64,000 bases of DNA from Aurantimonas aggregata. GTDB lineage: Bacteria; Pseudomonadota; Alphaproteobacteria; Rhizobiales; Rhizobiaceae. Under the pieces are notes generated by a model that ran no database searches, had not been told where the DNA came from, and saw only the letters and a list, made by a program, of their open reading frames with translations. Positions 1 through 8,667 of the stretch are shown here, piece by piece (positions within the stretch are counted from its first letter, which is position 1; each line of letters starts with the position of its first letter). The position numbers and the translations under genes are program-made. The DNA lies in the NCBI RefSeq assembly GCF_010500835.1, contig NZ_JAAAMJ010000003.1:286475-350474 (forward strand), written 5' to 3'.

Positions 1-2
1 AC

Positions 3-827
3 TGCGGCTTCGACGACGTCCAGAAGGCCGTCGAGAAGATGCAGGGCCACTCCATCATGGAGATCGGCGAAATGTCCGCCTATCACAAGTCGGACATGGA
101 CGCGATCAAGCAGTTCCTCTCGACGACCAAGGACACGGTCCGGCTGGCCTACGCTCACCGCGCGAAGGAATACCACCGGCAGGCCGTCTTCTTCGGCACG
201 GTCAACACCGACCAGTTCCTCCGCGACCTCACCGGCAACCGCCGCATGTGGCCGGTCAAGGCCACCCTGCCGCGCAACGTGCCGTTCGACTTCACGGCGT
301 TCGCGCGCGAGGTCGACCAGCTTTGGGCCGAGGCCTACGCGATCTATGCCGCCATGCGGGCAGCGAAGCCGAAGGGCTCGCTCTACCTCGATCTCTCGGA
401 CGCCGCCCGCCCCTATGCCATCGCGGCGCAGGACGGCGCGCAGATGGAGACGCAGGCTGAAATTTGGGGCGCGCAGATGGCCGCTTGGCTGGAGACCCCG
501 GTCTCGAAGGAAGAGGCCCTGAACGGCGGCATGACCGACCGCTTCGACGACCTCGACGGCAAGCTCTACCTGCGGACCTGCGTCTCGACCTCGCAGCTTT
601 GGCTTGATTGCCTCCAGATGCGCCGGGAGGACCTGCGGCCTAATCAAATGCAGTTCTCCGCAGCGCAGTCCCGCATTCCGGGCTGGCGGCGCGAAGACAG
701 CCGGAAGAAGCACAAGTTCGACGGCGTGATGCTCCGCGCTTTGGTCCGCGAGGACGCTACGGAGGCTCAAATTTGGGAGCGGATCATGCCGTATGTCGAG
801 TTAGATGACAGCGATCTCACCGGCTGA
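3..827 (+). CDS. VapE-family primase/helicase, C-terminal part (5' end outside window)
   Basis: The reading frame is open from base 3, so the gene starts upstream of the window; about 275 C-terminal residues are present. The segment 'DLTGNRRMWPV' is the hallmark block of virulence-associated E (PF05272) proteins, SF3-like helicase/primases of prophages and phage satellites that act in element replication. The Walker motifs would lie in the missing N-terminal part. The C-terminus (RREDSRKKHKFDGV and onward) is a low-conservation tail. It ends at TGA 825-827, and the next 800 bases carry no convincing gene but an array of short repeats. This suggests the gene is the last one of an integrated element whose other genes lie to the left. 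Family assignment is firm; the role in a living element is inferred. Confidence 0.85.
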   Translation, partial: CGFDDVQKAVEKMQGHSIMEIGEMSAYHKSDMDAIKQFLSTTKDTVRLAYAHRAKEYHRQAVFFGTVNTDQFLRDLTGNRRMWPVKATLPRNVPFDFTAFAREVDQLWAEAYAIYAAMRAAKPKGSLYLDLSDAARPYAIAAQDGAQMETQAEIWGAQMAAWLETPVSKEEALNGGMTDRFDDLDGKLYLRTCVSTSQLWLDCLQMRREDLRPNQMQFSAAQSRIPGWRREDSRKKHKFDGVMLRALVREDATEAQIWERIMPYVELDDSDLTG

Positions 828-1624
828 ACCCGGTACGGGCAGCGTTCGACGCAGTTTTTTCGGCTTTGAATACAGAAGGGCGGCTCTCGGGTCGCCCTTT
901 TTCGTCGATGCCACCCCGATGCCACCTACCGGGAGATGCCACCCCCAATCCCGGTGGCAGCCCGAGGTGGCATCCGGCTCAACCTATTGAGAGATATAAT
1001 CCTTTTCGCCGTTTCTTGCCGAAAAGATGCCACCTCTGCCACCTGTCCTCCTATGTGGCACCTATACGTGCTTACCGCTGCTATATGGCTGTATATACGG
1101 TTCCTCTTCTTATTTCTGAGTCCTTATAGAAAAGGTGGCATCGGTGGCATCCCTACTCCTCAAACCCTTATAGCGCAGGCTTTTACGGGGATGCCGCCTG
1201 GGGATGCCACCCCGGATGCCACCTAAGCGAAAGAGCAAAAGCGGCATCCCCGTAGGTCGACTTAACCCGGATTTCGGTTAAATATGGAAAAGAACAAGGC
1301 TTTAAATACAGAAAAACTCCCACAGACCACGTGCTCCGCGCACCCCCTGGACGAGGCCACCCCGGCGAAGGACCCGAAGCGACCGTCTTTGCCCTAGATA
1401 CAGAGCGACACCAGCACTGTTGCATATTCAAGTTATTGTCTTTGGCTACAGAACCGGCCTGCTCGTAGTTAGTAGGCAAGGATCGCCCCTGAATTGCGCT
1501 GCCCTCTGCCGCTGTCAGGAGGCCATTGATGGGTGCACGCCAACGACAAGCGGTGAATTAACGTCGGATGCCATTCATGCCTGGTGGAGTGCACCCAATT
1601 CTCCGGATATGCGGCGGTTGGGTC
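828..1624. other. Intergenic region without a convincing gene
   Basis: Besides the octamer array at 908-1223, there is a 6-bp inverted repeat TTAACC/GGTTAA at 1262-1281. Short open frames here overlap each other and the repeats, have no good ribosome-binding site and no recognisable domain, so none is called. The stretch is probably the end of the mobile element represented by the VapE gene; no attachment-site duplication could be identified. Confidence 0.6.
908..1223. repeat. Cluster of ATGCCACC / GGTGGCAT octamers (iteron-like)
   Basis: The octamer ATGCCACC occurs at 908, 919, 936, 1027, 1204 and 1216, and its complement GGTGGCAT at 966, 1134 and 1143: nine exact copies in 316 bp. Near copies lie at 953 (GGTGGCAG), 1036 (CTGCCACC) and 1191 (ATGCCGCC). 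An octamer is expected about 0.01 times in this length on both strands. The middle part (about 975-1190) is less GC-rich than the rest of the window. Repeats of mixed orientation beside a primase/helicase gene fit replication-origin iterons or operator arrays of a mobile element; this function is inferred. Confidence 0.6.
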
Positions 1625-2662
1625 CTACTCGTCGACCGCAAACGTCGGAGCCGCCTTGGCCAAGGATCGAACGGCAAAGATCGTCGAGCCGCGTCCCTGG
1701 TCCCAGTCGTTCGTCAATATCAGCATCTCGTCGGTTCCCGGCCGGATGGCCATTGAGGTCGAGCGCAGATTGTGGCCTTCGTCACGCCCCGGCAGCAGAT
1801 ACTGTCCGATCGGCAGACCGAGCGGGTTGAAGACTAGGACGCGCCCCTGGCCATACATCGCGACGTAGACGTTGCCCTCGGCATCGAGGCGCAGCGAGTC
1901 GGGTCCGGCGCCGGTAAAGGTGTAGGTGATCAGGGCGCCGAACGGGGCAACGGTCGTGGCGTCGCTAAGCGAAACCCTATGCAGCTTGCCGCCGGCCAGT
2001 TCAGTAATCCAGAGCGTCTTGCCGTCCGCACTGAGGCCGATTCCGTTGGCGATCCGCAGATTGGGCAGGATAGAAACGGGGTCGCCGCCTTCTGGGCCGA
2101 CATAGTATACCCCACCATCCGGCCGACTGGACCCGCCTTTGAAATCGGTGAAGTAGAATCCGCCCCGCTTGTCGAAGACGAGATCGTCGGCGAGGAAGCC
2201 GCTCGAGCGTGGCACGATTTCCTGAATATCTGTCCCGTCGTCGTCCATAGACACAACCGACCCCTGGGCCGCGAAGTCGCCGAGTTCCGCCATGTAGATG
2301 CGGCCGTTCTTATGGACTTCGAGGCCGGCGGGCCGCAGTTCGTTCTCCCCCAGGACGACGGAAAGCTTTTTGTCCGACGTCAGACGGTAGACGCGGCCGC
2401 CGAAGACTTCGCAGAACAGGAGGTCGCCTCCCGGCGTGAAGACCGGGCATTCGAGCTGGAGCGCCTCGTCCGAAACCTTGAAGTACTCGACGGCCTCGAC
2501 CGTAGGCAGGTCAGCCTCGCTGACCGGCAGAGGCACCGCGCTCCGCAGGGCTTCCGGCAGATCCAGCGACGGCAGGACGGCATCGCCTTCCTGCGCCGCG
2601 GCGCCAACGCTCGTTAGGAGAAGCGCCGCCAGCGCCACTTTTCCGATTAGTATTCCAACCAT
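1625..2662 (-). CDS. SMP-30/gluconolactonase-family exported lactonase
   Basis: Predicted 345-residue secreted six-bladed beta-propeller. I use the ATG at 2662: GAGGAGG lies just upstream, and residues 1-23 form a typical signal peptide ending AAA-Q; a start at 2767 would add a basic leader before it. Metal ligands of the SMP-30 family can be placed: E71 in 'LECPVFTPGG', N206 in 'ANGIGLSADGK' and D255 in 'GPDSLRLDAEGN'. The family hydrolyses lactones such as gluconolactone with a divalent metal. The gene is co-oriented with and downstream of a TRAP transporter (137-bp gap) and a mevalonate-degrading HMG-CoA reductase. A periplasmic hydrolase that opens mevalonolactone to mevalonate before uptake would fit, but that substrate is inferred from context only. 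Confidence 0.82.
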   Translation of the reverse strand: MVGILIGKVALAALLLTSVGAAAQEGDAVLPSLDLPEALRSAVPLPVSEADLPTVEAVEYFKVSDEALQLECPVFTPGGDLLFCEVFGGRVYRLTSDKKLSVVLGENELRPAGLEVHKNGRIYMAELGDFAAQGSVVSMDDDGTDIQEIVPRSSGFLADDLVFDKRGGFYFTDFKGGSSRPDGGVYYVGPEGGDPVSILPNLRIANGIGLSADGKTLWITELAGGKLHRVSLSDATTVAPFGALITYTFTGAGPDSLRLDAEGNVYVAMYGQGRVLVFNPLGLPIGQYLLPGRDEGHNLRSTSMAIRPGTDEMLILTNDWDQGRGSTIFAVRSLAKAAPTFAVDE

Positions 2663-2798
2663 GTTCGTTTCCTCCTCTTTTGCTGGTTGCTTGTTTCGCA
2701 CAGTCGGGATCGTCATCCGCCCAGCGTCTCTCCTCCCCGTCGAGCCATATCCGCTGCGCGATCGCACGCGGTGCCCGTTCAGTGCCGATACCCAGCGA

Positions 2799-4112
2799 TC
2801 ACTGCGACATCAGTGCCGGCAGGAACGTGGTGAGTCCTGGAAACGTCACACAGATTAGGAGCCCGGCGAGTTGGAGAAGAAAGAACGGAACGATGCCGCG
2901 ATAGACCATCCCCATGCCGACCTCCTTCGGCAGCGTGCTCTTGATGTAAAACAGCGTGTAGCCGAAGGGCGGGCTGATGTAGCCCATCTGGATGGTCAGT
3001 GCGTACAGGACGCCGAACCAGATCTCGTCGAAACCGAGGAAACGGACGACGGGAAGGAACACCGGAACGGTAAGCAGTATGATGCCGATCTCGTCGAGCA
3101 CGGTGCCGAGAAAGATCAGGATCAGCATCATTACGGCGAGAACGAGATACGGGCTGACCCTCAACTGCTCGATCGCGCCGAGCAGTGCGTCGGCGCCGCC
3201 GAGCCCGGTGAAGATGGCGACATAGGCCTTCGCGCCGATCGTGATCCACAGGATCATCGCGGTAGCCTTCAGCGTCAGGAGGCAGCTTTGCGTCAATGTC
3301 GGCCATGTCAGATGCCGGCGGGTGGCCGCGGCCAGGGCCGCGCCGAAGACACCCACGGCTGCCGCCTCGGTGGGCGTGGCGATGCCGAAGAAGATCGACC
3401 CGAGCACCATGACGATGATCAGCGAGGGCAGGACGAGCGTCTTCAGCGAGCGGAGCTTTTCGGCAAGGCTCGCCCGCGGCACGTCGGACACATCGGGGAC
3501 GAGTTCCGGCCGAAGCCAGGAAATGACGACGATGTAGAGAATATAAAGACTGGCCAGCAGGACCCCTGGCACGATGCCGGCGATCAGCATCTTCCCGATC
3601 GAGACCTGTGCCGTCACCGAATAGACGATCGTCAGCACCGATGGCGGGATGAGGATGCCCAGGGTACCGGCGGCGCAGATCGTGCCCGTGGCCAGCCGGG
3701 CGTCGTAGCCCCGCCGCATCATTTCCGGGAGCGCCAGGATGCCCATCGCGGTCACGGCGGCGCCGACAACGCCTGTCATCGCGGCCATGACGACGCAGAT
3801 GACCACGGTTCCTATCGCCAGCCCGCCGCGGATGCGGCCGAACCAGAGCTCCATCGCCCGATAGAGATCCTCGATAATCCCGGATTTCTGCAGGATCACC
3901 GCCATGAAAATGTAGAGCGGAATTGCCAGCAGCGCCTCCGAGCGCATCGTGTCGAAGATCTGCAGGACCAGGATGATCAGGGCATTGGCGTCCCAGAACA
4001 GCACGGTGAACAACACCGACAGGCCGCCGAGTACGAAGGCGACCGGCAGTCCCGTCAGGAGAAAGACGGTCAGGCCGGCGAACATGAAGATGAGAATGCC
4101 GGTGGAGCTCAT
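2799..4112 (-). CDS. dctM: TRAP transporter large permease (DctM)
   Basis: 437 residues with about a dozen hydrophobic segments beginning right after the N-terminus ('GILIFMFAGLTVFLLTGLPV'). Length and the 'RGYDARLATGTICAAGTLGILIPPS' region (quoted in part) match DctM, the sodium-coupled translocation subunit of TRAP transporters. It overlaps the dctQ stop by 4 bp (ATGA), so the two are translationally coupled. Together with DctP (4713-5753) this is a complete three-component uptake system. Neighbouring mvaA and mvaB point to mevalonate as substrate, although permease sequence alone does not define specificity. Confidence 0.93.
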   Translation of the reverse strand: MSSTGILIFMFAGLTVFLLTGLPVAFVLGGLSVLFTVLFWDANALIILVLQIFDTMRSEALLAIPLYIFMAVILQKSGIIEDLYRAMELWFGRIRGGLAIGTVVICVVMAAMTGVVGAAVTAMGILALPEMMRRGYDARLATGTICAAGTLGILIPPSVLTIVYSVTAQVSIGKMLIAGIVPGVLLASLYILYIVVISWLRPELVPDVSDVPRASLAEKLRSLKTLVLPSLIIVMVLGSIFFGIATPTEAAAVGVFGAALAAATRRHLTWPTLTQSCLLTLKATAMILWITIGAKAYVAIFTGLGGADALLGAIEQLRVSPYLVLAVMMLILIFLGTVLDEIGIILLTVPVFLPVVRFLGFDEIWFGVLYALTIQMGYISPPFGYTLFYIKSTLPKEVGMGMVYRGIVPFFLLQLAGLLICVTFPGLTTFLPALMSQ

Positions 4113-4642
4113 AGGCCGTCTTTCGTGCCTTCACCGGCTGGCGGCGTCACTTCGTGGAAGAACAGCCGCAGCCACTCTGCTGCGGCCTGCAGGAACAAAA
4201 GGACCAGTGCGATCGGGATCACGAACTTGATCGGCCAGATTACCGGGTTCCATGATGTGTAGGACGTCTCGCCCAGTCCGTAGGACTGCACGGCGAAGGG
4301 CCACGCATAATAGAGAAGGATGATCGCGAAGGCGGCGATGACCGGATAGTTCAGGAGGTCGAAGACCCGGTTGACCCGCGGCGACGCTGCCTGGCGCAAC
4401 AGGTCGAGATTAACGTGGCCGCCGGTGTGGAGCAGATAAGGGCCGCCCAGCAGGAAATATGGTCCAAACAGCAGCGTAGCGAGCTCGAGACCCCAGTCAG
4501 ACGGCGCGTTGAAGCCGTAGCGGGCGACGACCGCATACAGCATGACCGGGACGATCAGCAGCAACAGCAGGCTCACCGCGGTGAACAGCCATCGATTGAT
4601 CGCGGTGACGAATCGCACGAAACCGTCCACGATACTGGGCAT
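4109..4642 (-). CDS. dctQ: TRAP transporter small permease (DctQ)
   Basis: 177 residues with four predicted membrane spans (about residues 17-37, 48-68, 90-110, 132-152), the DctQ topology. The ATG at 4642 follows GGGGGAG at good spacing. It sits between dctP and dctM; a perfect 13-bp hairpin occupies the dctP-dctQ gap and probably sets a lower level of permease than of binding protein. The small permease forms the membrane complex with DctM and serves as its scaffold. Confidence 0.9.
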   Translation of the reverse strand: MPSIVDGFVRFVTAINRWLFTAVSLLLLLIVPVMLYAVVARYGFNAPSDWGLELATLLFGPYFLLGGPYLLHTGGHVNLDLLRQAASPRVNRVFDLLNYPVIAAFAIILLYYAWPFAVQSYGLGETSYTSWNPVIWPIKFVIPIALVLLFLQAAAEWLRLFFHEVTPPAGEGTKDGL

Positions 4643-4665
4643 AGGGCTCCCCCCGTTTAAGCGTC

Positions 4666-4696
4666 GTCGACGGCCGGCACGAGGCCGGCCGTCGAC
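4666..4696 (-). promoter_or_regulatory. Perfect 13-bp intercistronic hairpin between dctP and dctQ
   Basis: GTCGACGGCCGGC at 4666-4678 pairs without mismatch with GCCGGCCGTCGAC at 4684-4696 around a 5-base loop. There is no T-run after it, so it is more likely an mRNA-stabilising or partially attenuating structure 3' of the binding-protein gene than a full terminator. Similar hairpins follow four other binding-protein genes in this window. Confidence 0.7.
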
Positions 4697-4712
4697 GCTT
4701 GTCGCGGAAGGT

Positions 4713-5753
4713 CTACTCGATCAGTCCGAGCTCGCGCATCTGCTCGATCTGGGAATCGAGGATCCGGGTGGCGAGTTCGTCGCCCTTGGTCGCCTCGCGC
4801 CAAGCCTCGGCCGCCACCAGGCGGGCCGCCTTGATGTCGGCTTCGTCGAGGGTGATGACCTCGACTCCCTGCTTCTCGAAGGCTTCGAGGGCGGTCGTGT
4901 CGCTCTTGGCCTTCGCCTCCTGATAGGCGGCGGACACATCCTTGGCGGCCGTTGCCAGGGCTTCCTTGTAGTTGTCCGGCAACTGATCGTAGGCTGCCTT
5001 GTTGGCGACGTACGAGGTCGCGGTCGTCGGCTGGTGGACGCCCGGCATGATGATGTACTCGGCGACTTCGCCGAGGCCGGCATCGAGGTTGGCCTGCAGG
5101 TCGCCGCGATCGGCAAGGTCGATCAGCCCCTTGTCGAGTGCCGAGTAGACCTCGCTGGTGGGCAGCGGCGAAACCGCGACTCCGAACTTGCTCATCACGC
5201 CAGAGGCAAGACCGACGAAGCGACCCTTCTTGCCCGCGAAATCCGCGATCGTCTCGATCCGGACCTTCGCATGAATGGGCTCCTGGTCGTAGAAGGTCGG
5301 CGCAATATACTGCAGGCCGGCTGGAGCGTAGGCCTCCCGGGCCATCTCGAGCCCACCACGCTCGTAGAACCAGTCTGCATATTGCTGCGCTTCGGGATAG
5401 CCGAAGGGGATGGTGGCGGTGAAAGCCAGCGCCGGAATTTTGCCGGCCTCATAACCGTCGAAGGTCTTCATCAGCTGAAACGCCCCGCCGCGCACGGCGT
5501 CGAACGCCTGGGCCGGCGGCACGATCTGGCCGGCGGAAAACAACTCGATCTCGAAATTGCCCCCCGTCAGTTCGGCGACCCGATCGACGTACATCTGCTC
5601 GAAGTCCTGCGGCGTCGTCCCGCCATCCCACAGCGCCTGCATGCGCCAAGAGACCTTCTCCTCCTGGGCCAGAGCCGGCTGCGCCAGTACGGCAAGGGAC
5701 AAGGCGGCGGCCGAAAGGCAAAGCACCGACCGGCGGTTCAAATTCCAAGACAT
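4713..5753 (-). CDS. dctP: TRAP transporter substrate-binding protein (DctP)
   Basis: 346-residue periplasmic binding protein. The ATG at 5753 is preceded by GAGGAGGAA; residues 1-30 are a signal peptide with a twin-basic start (NRRS) and AQPALAQ cleavage region. The mature part shows DctP features: 'GTTPQDFEQMYVDRVAEL' near the N-terminus and the 'PTSEVYSALDKGLIDLAD' block that precedes the substrate-contacting region. It is the first gene of the TRAP group and lies 53 bp downstream of mvaA on the same strand. TRAP binding proteins take organic acids; in this context (R)-mevalonate is the likely ligand. That is inference from gene neighbourhood. Confidence 0.9.
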   Translation of the reverse strand: MSWNLNRRSVLCLSAAALSLAVLAQPALAQEEKVSWRMQALWDGGTTPQDFEQMYVDRVAELTGGNFEIELFSAGQIVPPAQAFDAVRGGAFQLMKTFDGYEAGKIPALAFTATIPFGYPEAQQYADWFYERGGLEMAREAYAPAGLQYIAPTFYDQEPIHAKVRIETIADFAGKKGRFVGLASGVMSKFGVAVSPLPTSEVYSALDKGLIDLADRGDLQANLDAGLGEVAEYIIMPGVHQPTTATSYVANKAAYDQLPDNYKEALATAAKDVSAAYQEAKAKSDTTALEAFEKQGVEVITLDEADIKAARLVAAEAWREATKGDELATRILDSQIEQMRELGLIE

Positions 5754-5806
5754 GTCATTCCTCCTCTTTTGTTTCGAAGCGTTTCTTCGGTCGCCGGGGC
5801 GGTCCG

Positions 5807-7120
5807 TCACCCCCCGCGCAGCTCAGCCAGAAGCGTCTGAGCCCTATCGGTGCGCACATCGCCCGCCTTCACCAGCCCGGCTGCGATCGTCTCCACCTCT
5901 TCGCCGAGGGCGCCGGCGACGATCGCTATGTTGCGGGCATGGAGCGCCATGTGGCCTCGCTGGATACCCTCGGTGGCAAGGGCCCTCAGCGCTGCCATGT
6001 TCTGGGCGAGACCGACGGCCACGGCGACTTCCGCCAGCTCCTGCGCGGTCTTGACGCCGAGGACCCTCAAGGCAGCCTGGGCCGCCGGGTGCGTCTTGGT
6101 CGCGCCGCCGACGAGGCCCACCGCCATCGGCATCTCGATCGTCCCGATGAGAGCCCCCTGGCTGTCGACTTCCCAGGTCGACAGCGAGGTATAGGAACCG
6201 CTGCGCGCGGCATAGGCGTGCGCGCCCGCCTCGATCGCCCGCCAGTCGTTGCCCGTCGCCAGGATCACCGGGTCGATGCCGTTCATGATCCCCTTGTTAT
6301 GGGTCGCTGCCCGGTAGGGGTCGATCACCGCCAGTTCGTAGGCTTCGAGGATGCCGTCGATCATGCGGCGCCCGGAATATTCCTTGGTGGCCAGCGCCTG
6401 TTCCGGAACGCGGACGCGGGCACGCGCGAGTCGCTGGTCCGCCAGGTTCGACAGGATCCGCAGGCGCACGATGCCGCCCGTCAGCTCGGCGACCGTCGGC
6501 GCCACCGCCTCGGCCATAGTGTTAACGGCGTTGGCGCCCATCGCGTCGCGGACGTCGACGAGCAGATGCAGCACGACCATGGGACCGCGCGCTGTCTGCG
6601 GGAAGACATGCACCTCGATGTCCTTGCAGCCGCCGCCAAGCTTGATAAGCAGCGCGTCCCGGCTGTTGGCGATGGCGAGGATCTGCTCGCGCGCCGCAAG
6701 CAGCTTCGAGCGGGCGCCGTAGGGGTCGGTGATACCGACGAGCTGGACCTGCGCGCGCATGACAGGCGCCGTCGACGATGTCTGGAATCCGCCATTATCG
6801 CGGGCGATGCGCGCCATGTAGGAGGCCGCTGCCACGACGGAGGGCTCCTCGACCACCATCGGCACCAGATAGTCGCGGCCGTTGATGGTGAAGTTGGTGG
6901 CGATGCCGAGGGGCAGCTGGAACGTGCCTACGACGTTCTCGATCATGCCATTCGCCCGGACCGGATCGAGAGCACCGGACTGGCCGAAGATTGCGATGTC
7001 ACTGTCGGCGAGGCCCGTCGCCTCGGCGAGCATCGCGAGGCGTTGCTCGGGCGTCTTGTTGCGATACCCTTCCAGGCGTGAGTTCACCGCCTGCCGAGGC
7101 ACGTCCGTCGGCCGATCCAT
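5807..7120 (-). CDS. mvaA: Class II hydroxymethylglutaryl-CoA reductase (degradative)
   Basis: 437 residues, the usual length of class II HMG-CoA reductases such as that of Pseudomonas mevalonii. ATG at 7120 follows GGGAGGAAG. By alignment from memory, the four catalytic residues are present: E92 ([15 protein letters not shown]), K276 (THNKGIMNG), D292 (ATGNDWRA) and H390 ([11 protein letters not shown]). The cofactor/dimer motif '[11 protein letters not shown]' is at 192-202 and '[13 protein letters not shown]' at 335-347. The enzyme oxidises mevalonate plus CoA to HMG-CoA with NAD(P)+. The neighbouring HMG-CoA lyase and transporter, and the absence of HMG-CoA synthase or mevalonate kinase, argue for catabolism rather than isoprenoid synthesis. 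A MocR-type operator lies directly upstream. Confidence 0.95.
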   Translation of the reverse strand: MDRPTDVPRQAVNSRLEGYRNKTPEQRLAMLAEATGLADSDIAIFGQSGALDPVRANGMIENVVGTFQLPLGIATNFTINGRDYLVPMVVEEPSVVAAASYMARIARDNGGFQTSSTAPVMRAQVQLVGITDPYGARSKLLAAREQILAIANSRDALLIKLGGGCKDIEVHVFPQTARGPMVVLHLLVDVRDAMGANAVNTMAEAVAPTVAELTGGIVRLRILSNLADQRLARARVRVPEQALATKEYSGRRMIDGILEAYELAVIDPYRAATHNKGIMNGIDPVILATGNDWRAIEAGAHAYAARSGSYTSLSTWEVDSQGALIGTIEMPMAVGLVGGATKTHPAAQAALRVLGVKTAQELAEVAVAVGLAQNMAALRALATEGIQRGHMALHARNIAIVAGALGEEVETIAAGLVKAGDVRTDRAQTLLAELRGG

Positions 7121-7160
7121 TCTTCCTCCCTGTGCATCTCGAGCTTGGATGCTTGATCGA

Positions 7161-7196
7161 ATTGTCCTAGAATAACTAGGACAATCAAGGGACAAT
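7161..7196. promoter_or_regulatory. MocR operator: 10-bp palindrome plus a third half-site
   Basis: ATTGTCCTAG (7161-7170) and CTAGGACAAT (7176-7185) are perfect inverted repeats around AATAA. GGACAAT recurs at 7190-7196, exactly 11 bp after the copy at 7179-7185, so the site combines an inverted and a one-helical-turn direct repeat, as described for MocR/PdxR operators. It lies in the 127-bp gap between divergent mvaA and the mocR gene, so it can control both. Confidence 0.78.
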
Positions 7197-7247
7197 TACC
7201 GGTGTTTTGACCCGTACAGTCCGAATTCGAAACAGGGGACACTTTGC

Positions 7248-8630
7248 ATGGCGCTCGAGCGCACGCGGGTTGCAGCCATCGTCGACACCGTTTCCTCAAA
7301 TCTGGTGCAGGGCGCCTACAAGATCGGCGAGCGGTTGCCGTCGGTGCGGCGCGCCGCGCAGGCTCACGGCGTTTCCAAGAACACCATGGCCGAGGCCTAC
7401 GACCAGCTCGTGGCCCAGGGGCTGCTGCAGGCACGACCGGGATCGGGCTACTACGTCTCTCGACGCGACCTGCCACAGGCGAGCACTGCCTCCCCCCATC
7501 TGGCAGCCGCCATCGATCGCGTTTCCCTACTGCGCGAGCAGCTCGACCGCCACTACGAGGTGCGGCCGGGCGACGGTCGGCCCCCGGCGTCATGGATGGA
7601 AGGATCGGAGCTTCGGCGACATTTTTCGGGATTAAGAGCGAGCGAACCAGACGCCGACGACTTTGGTTATGGCAGCGTGCGTGGTTTTGCGCCGCTGCGC
7701 GAACGCCTTCGTCTGATGCTGATGGAGCGCTCGATCGCCGCCGCACCTGACGGGGTGCTGCTCACCCATGGCGCCAACCATGCGCACGACCTGATCATTC
7801 GGCATCTGCTCGAACCCGGCGATACGGTCCTAGTGGACGATCCGGGCTACTATCCGCTGTTCGCGAAGCTGGCGCTGACTAAGGTCAGGATGGTCGGAGT
7901 AAGCCGGACGCAGGACGGGCCAGACCTCGACGATCTCAGGCAAAAGCTCGCCACCACCCGCCCTAAGCTCTTCTTCACGCAGTCGCAGGCGCATAATCCG
8001 ACCGGCGGATCGCTGTCTCCGCCCGTGGCGTTCGGCATCCTGCAAGCTGCGGAACAGTGGGGGACGCTGGTGGTCGAGAACGACGCGTTTGCAGACATCG
8101 TGCCGCCGGCAATGACGCGCCTGGCAGCGCTCGATCAGCTCAACAGGGTGATTTATGTCGGGACCTTCTCGAAGACGCTCTCCGCGAGCCTGCGATGCGG
8201 CTTCCTGGCCGGGCATCCCTCGCTCGTCCAGCCGCTGACGGACATCAAGATGCTGACCGGCGTGGCGACCTCGGGCTATGTCGAGCGTTTCGTCTTCAAC
8301 CTCATCCAGGGTGGGCAGTATCTGCGCCATTTGAGGCGTTTGCGGTCTCGTGTCGAAAGCGCCAACCAGCTGGTGGCGGACGAACTGGAAGCCATCGGCC
8401 TTTCGGTCCGCCCCTGCAAGGTGCCCGGCTTCTACCTCTGGGCCGAATTCGCGGCGGGCGTTGACGAGGCGGCGCTTTGTCAGGCGGCAGCCTTGGAAAG
8501 CATCTTCCTGGCGCCCGGCTCGATCTTTTCCCCGAACCGGTCTGCCGATGCCCGTGCCGCGATCCGCGTCAACGTCGCCTATGGGGCCAATCCGCGCCTC
8601 CTCGATTTTCTCAGGAAATCCGTCCGTTGA
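7248..8630 (+). CDS. MocR-type (GntR-HTH / aminotransferase-fold) transcriptional regulator
   Basis: 460 residues: winged HTH at about 5-70 (LPSVRRAAQAHGVSKNTMAE) followed by a fold-type I aminotransferase domain, about 95-460. The PLP-binding lysine is K309 in 'VGTFSKTLSAS'; 'QSQAHNPTGG' (245-254) and 'VVENDAF' (275-281) are the other PLP-site blocks. Regulators of this class bind PLP or PLP adducts and act on DNA sites like the one at 7161-7196. The gene is divergent from mvaA-dctPQM and followed 37 bp later by mvaB, so it is the probable local regulator of mevalonate use. How a PLP-fold effector domain would sense mevalonate or a product is not evident. Confidence 0.9.
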   Translation: MALERTRVAAIVDTVSSNLVQGAYKIGERLPSVRRAAQAHGVSKNTMAEAYDQLVAQGLLQARPGSGYYVSRRDLPQASTASPHLAAAIDRVSLLREQLDRHYEVRPGDGRPPASWMEGSELRRHFSGLRASEPDADDFGYGSVRGFAPLRERLRLMLMERSIAAAPDGVLLTHGANHAHDLIIRHLLEPGDTVLVDDPGYYPLFAKLALTKVRMVGVSRTQDGPDLDDLRQKLATTRPKLFFTQSQAHNPTGGSLSPPVAFGILQAAEQWGTLVVENDAFADIVPPAMTRLAALDQLNRVIYVGTFSKTLSASLRCGFLAGHPSLVQPLTDIKMLTGVATSGYVERFVFNLIQGGQYLRHLRRLRSRVESANQLVADELEAIGLSVRPCKVPGFYLWAEFAAGVDEAALCQAAALESIFLAPGSIFSPNRSADARAAIRVNVAYGANPRLLDFLRKSVR

Positions 8631-8667
8631 AACCGCCGAGATGACGATCTTTTCAAGAAGAGCAAGA

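Noticed and set aside
866..1226. Small open frames across the octamer array
   Set aside because: They overlap in several frames, are built partly from the repeated octamer and lack ribosome-binding sites.
1262..1281. TTAACC/GGTTAA inverted repeat as an attachment site
   Set aside because: Only 6-bp arms and no second copy or tRNA end seen in the window.
2871..4262. 463-codon open frame opposite dctM
   Set aside because: Translation is a highly charged low-complexity sequence (His, Arg, Gln, Asp) typical of antisense of membrane-protein genes.
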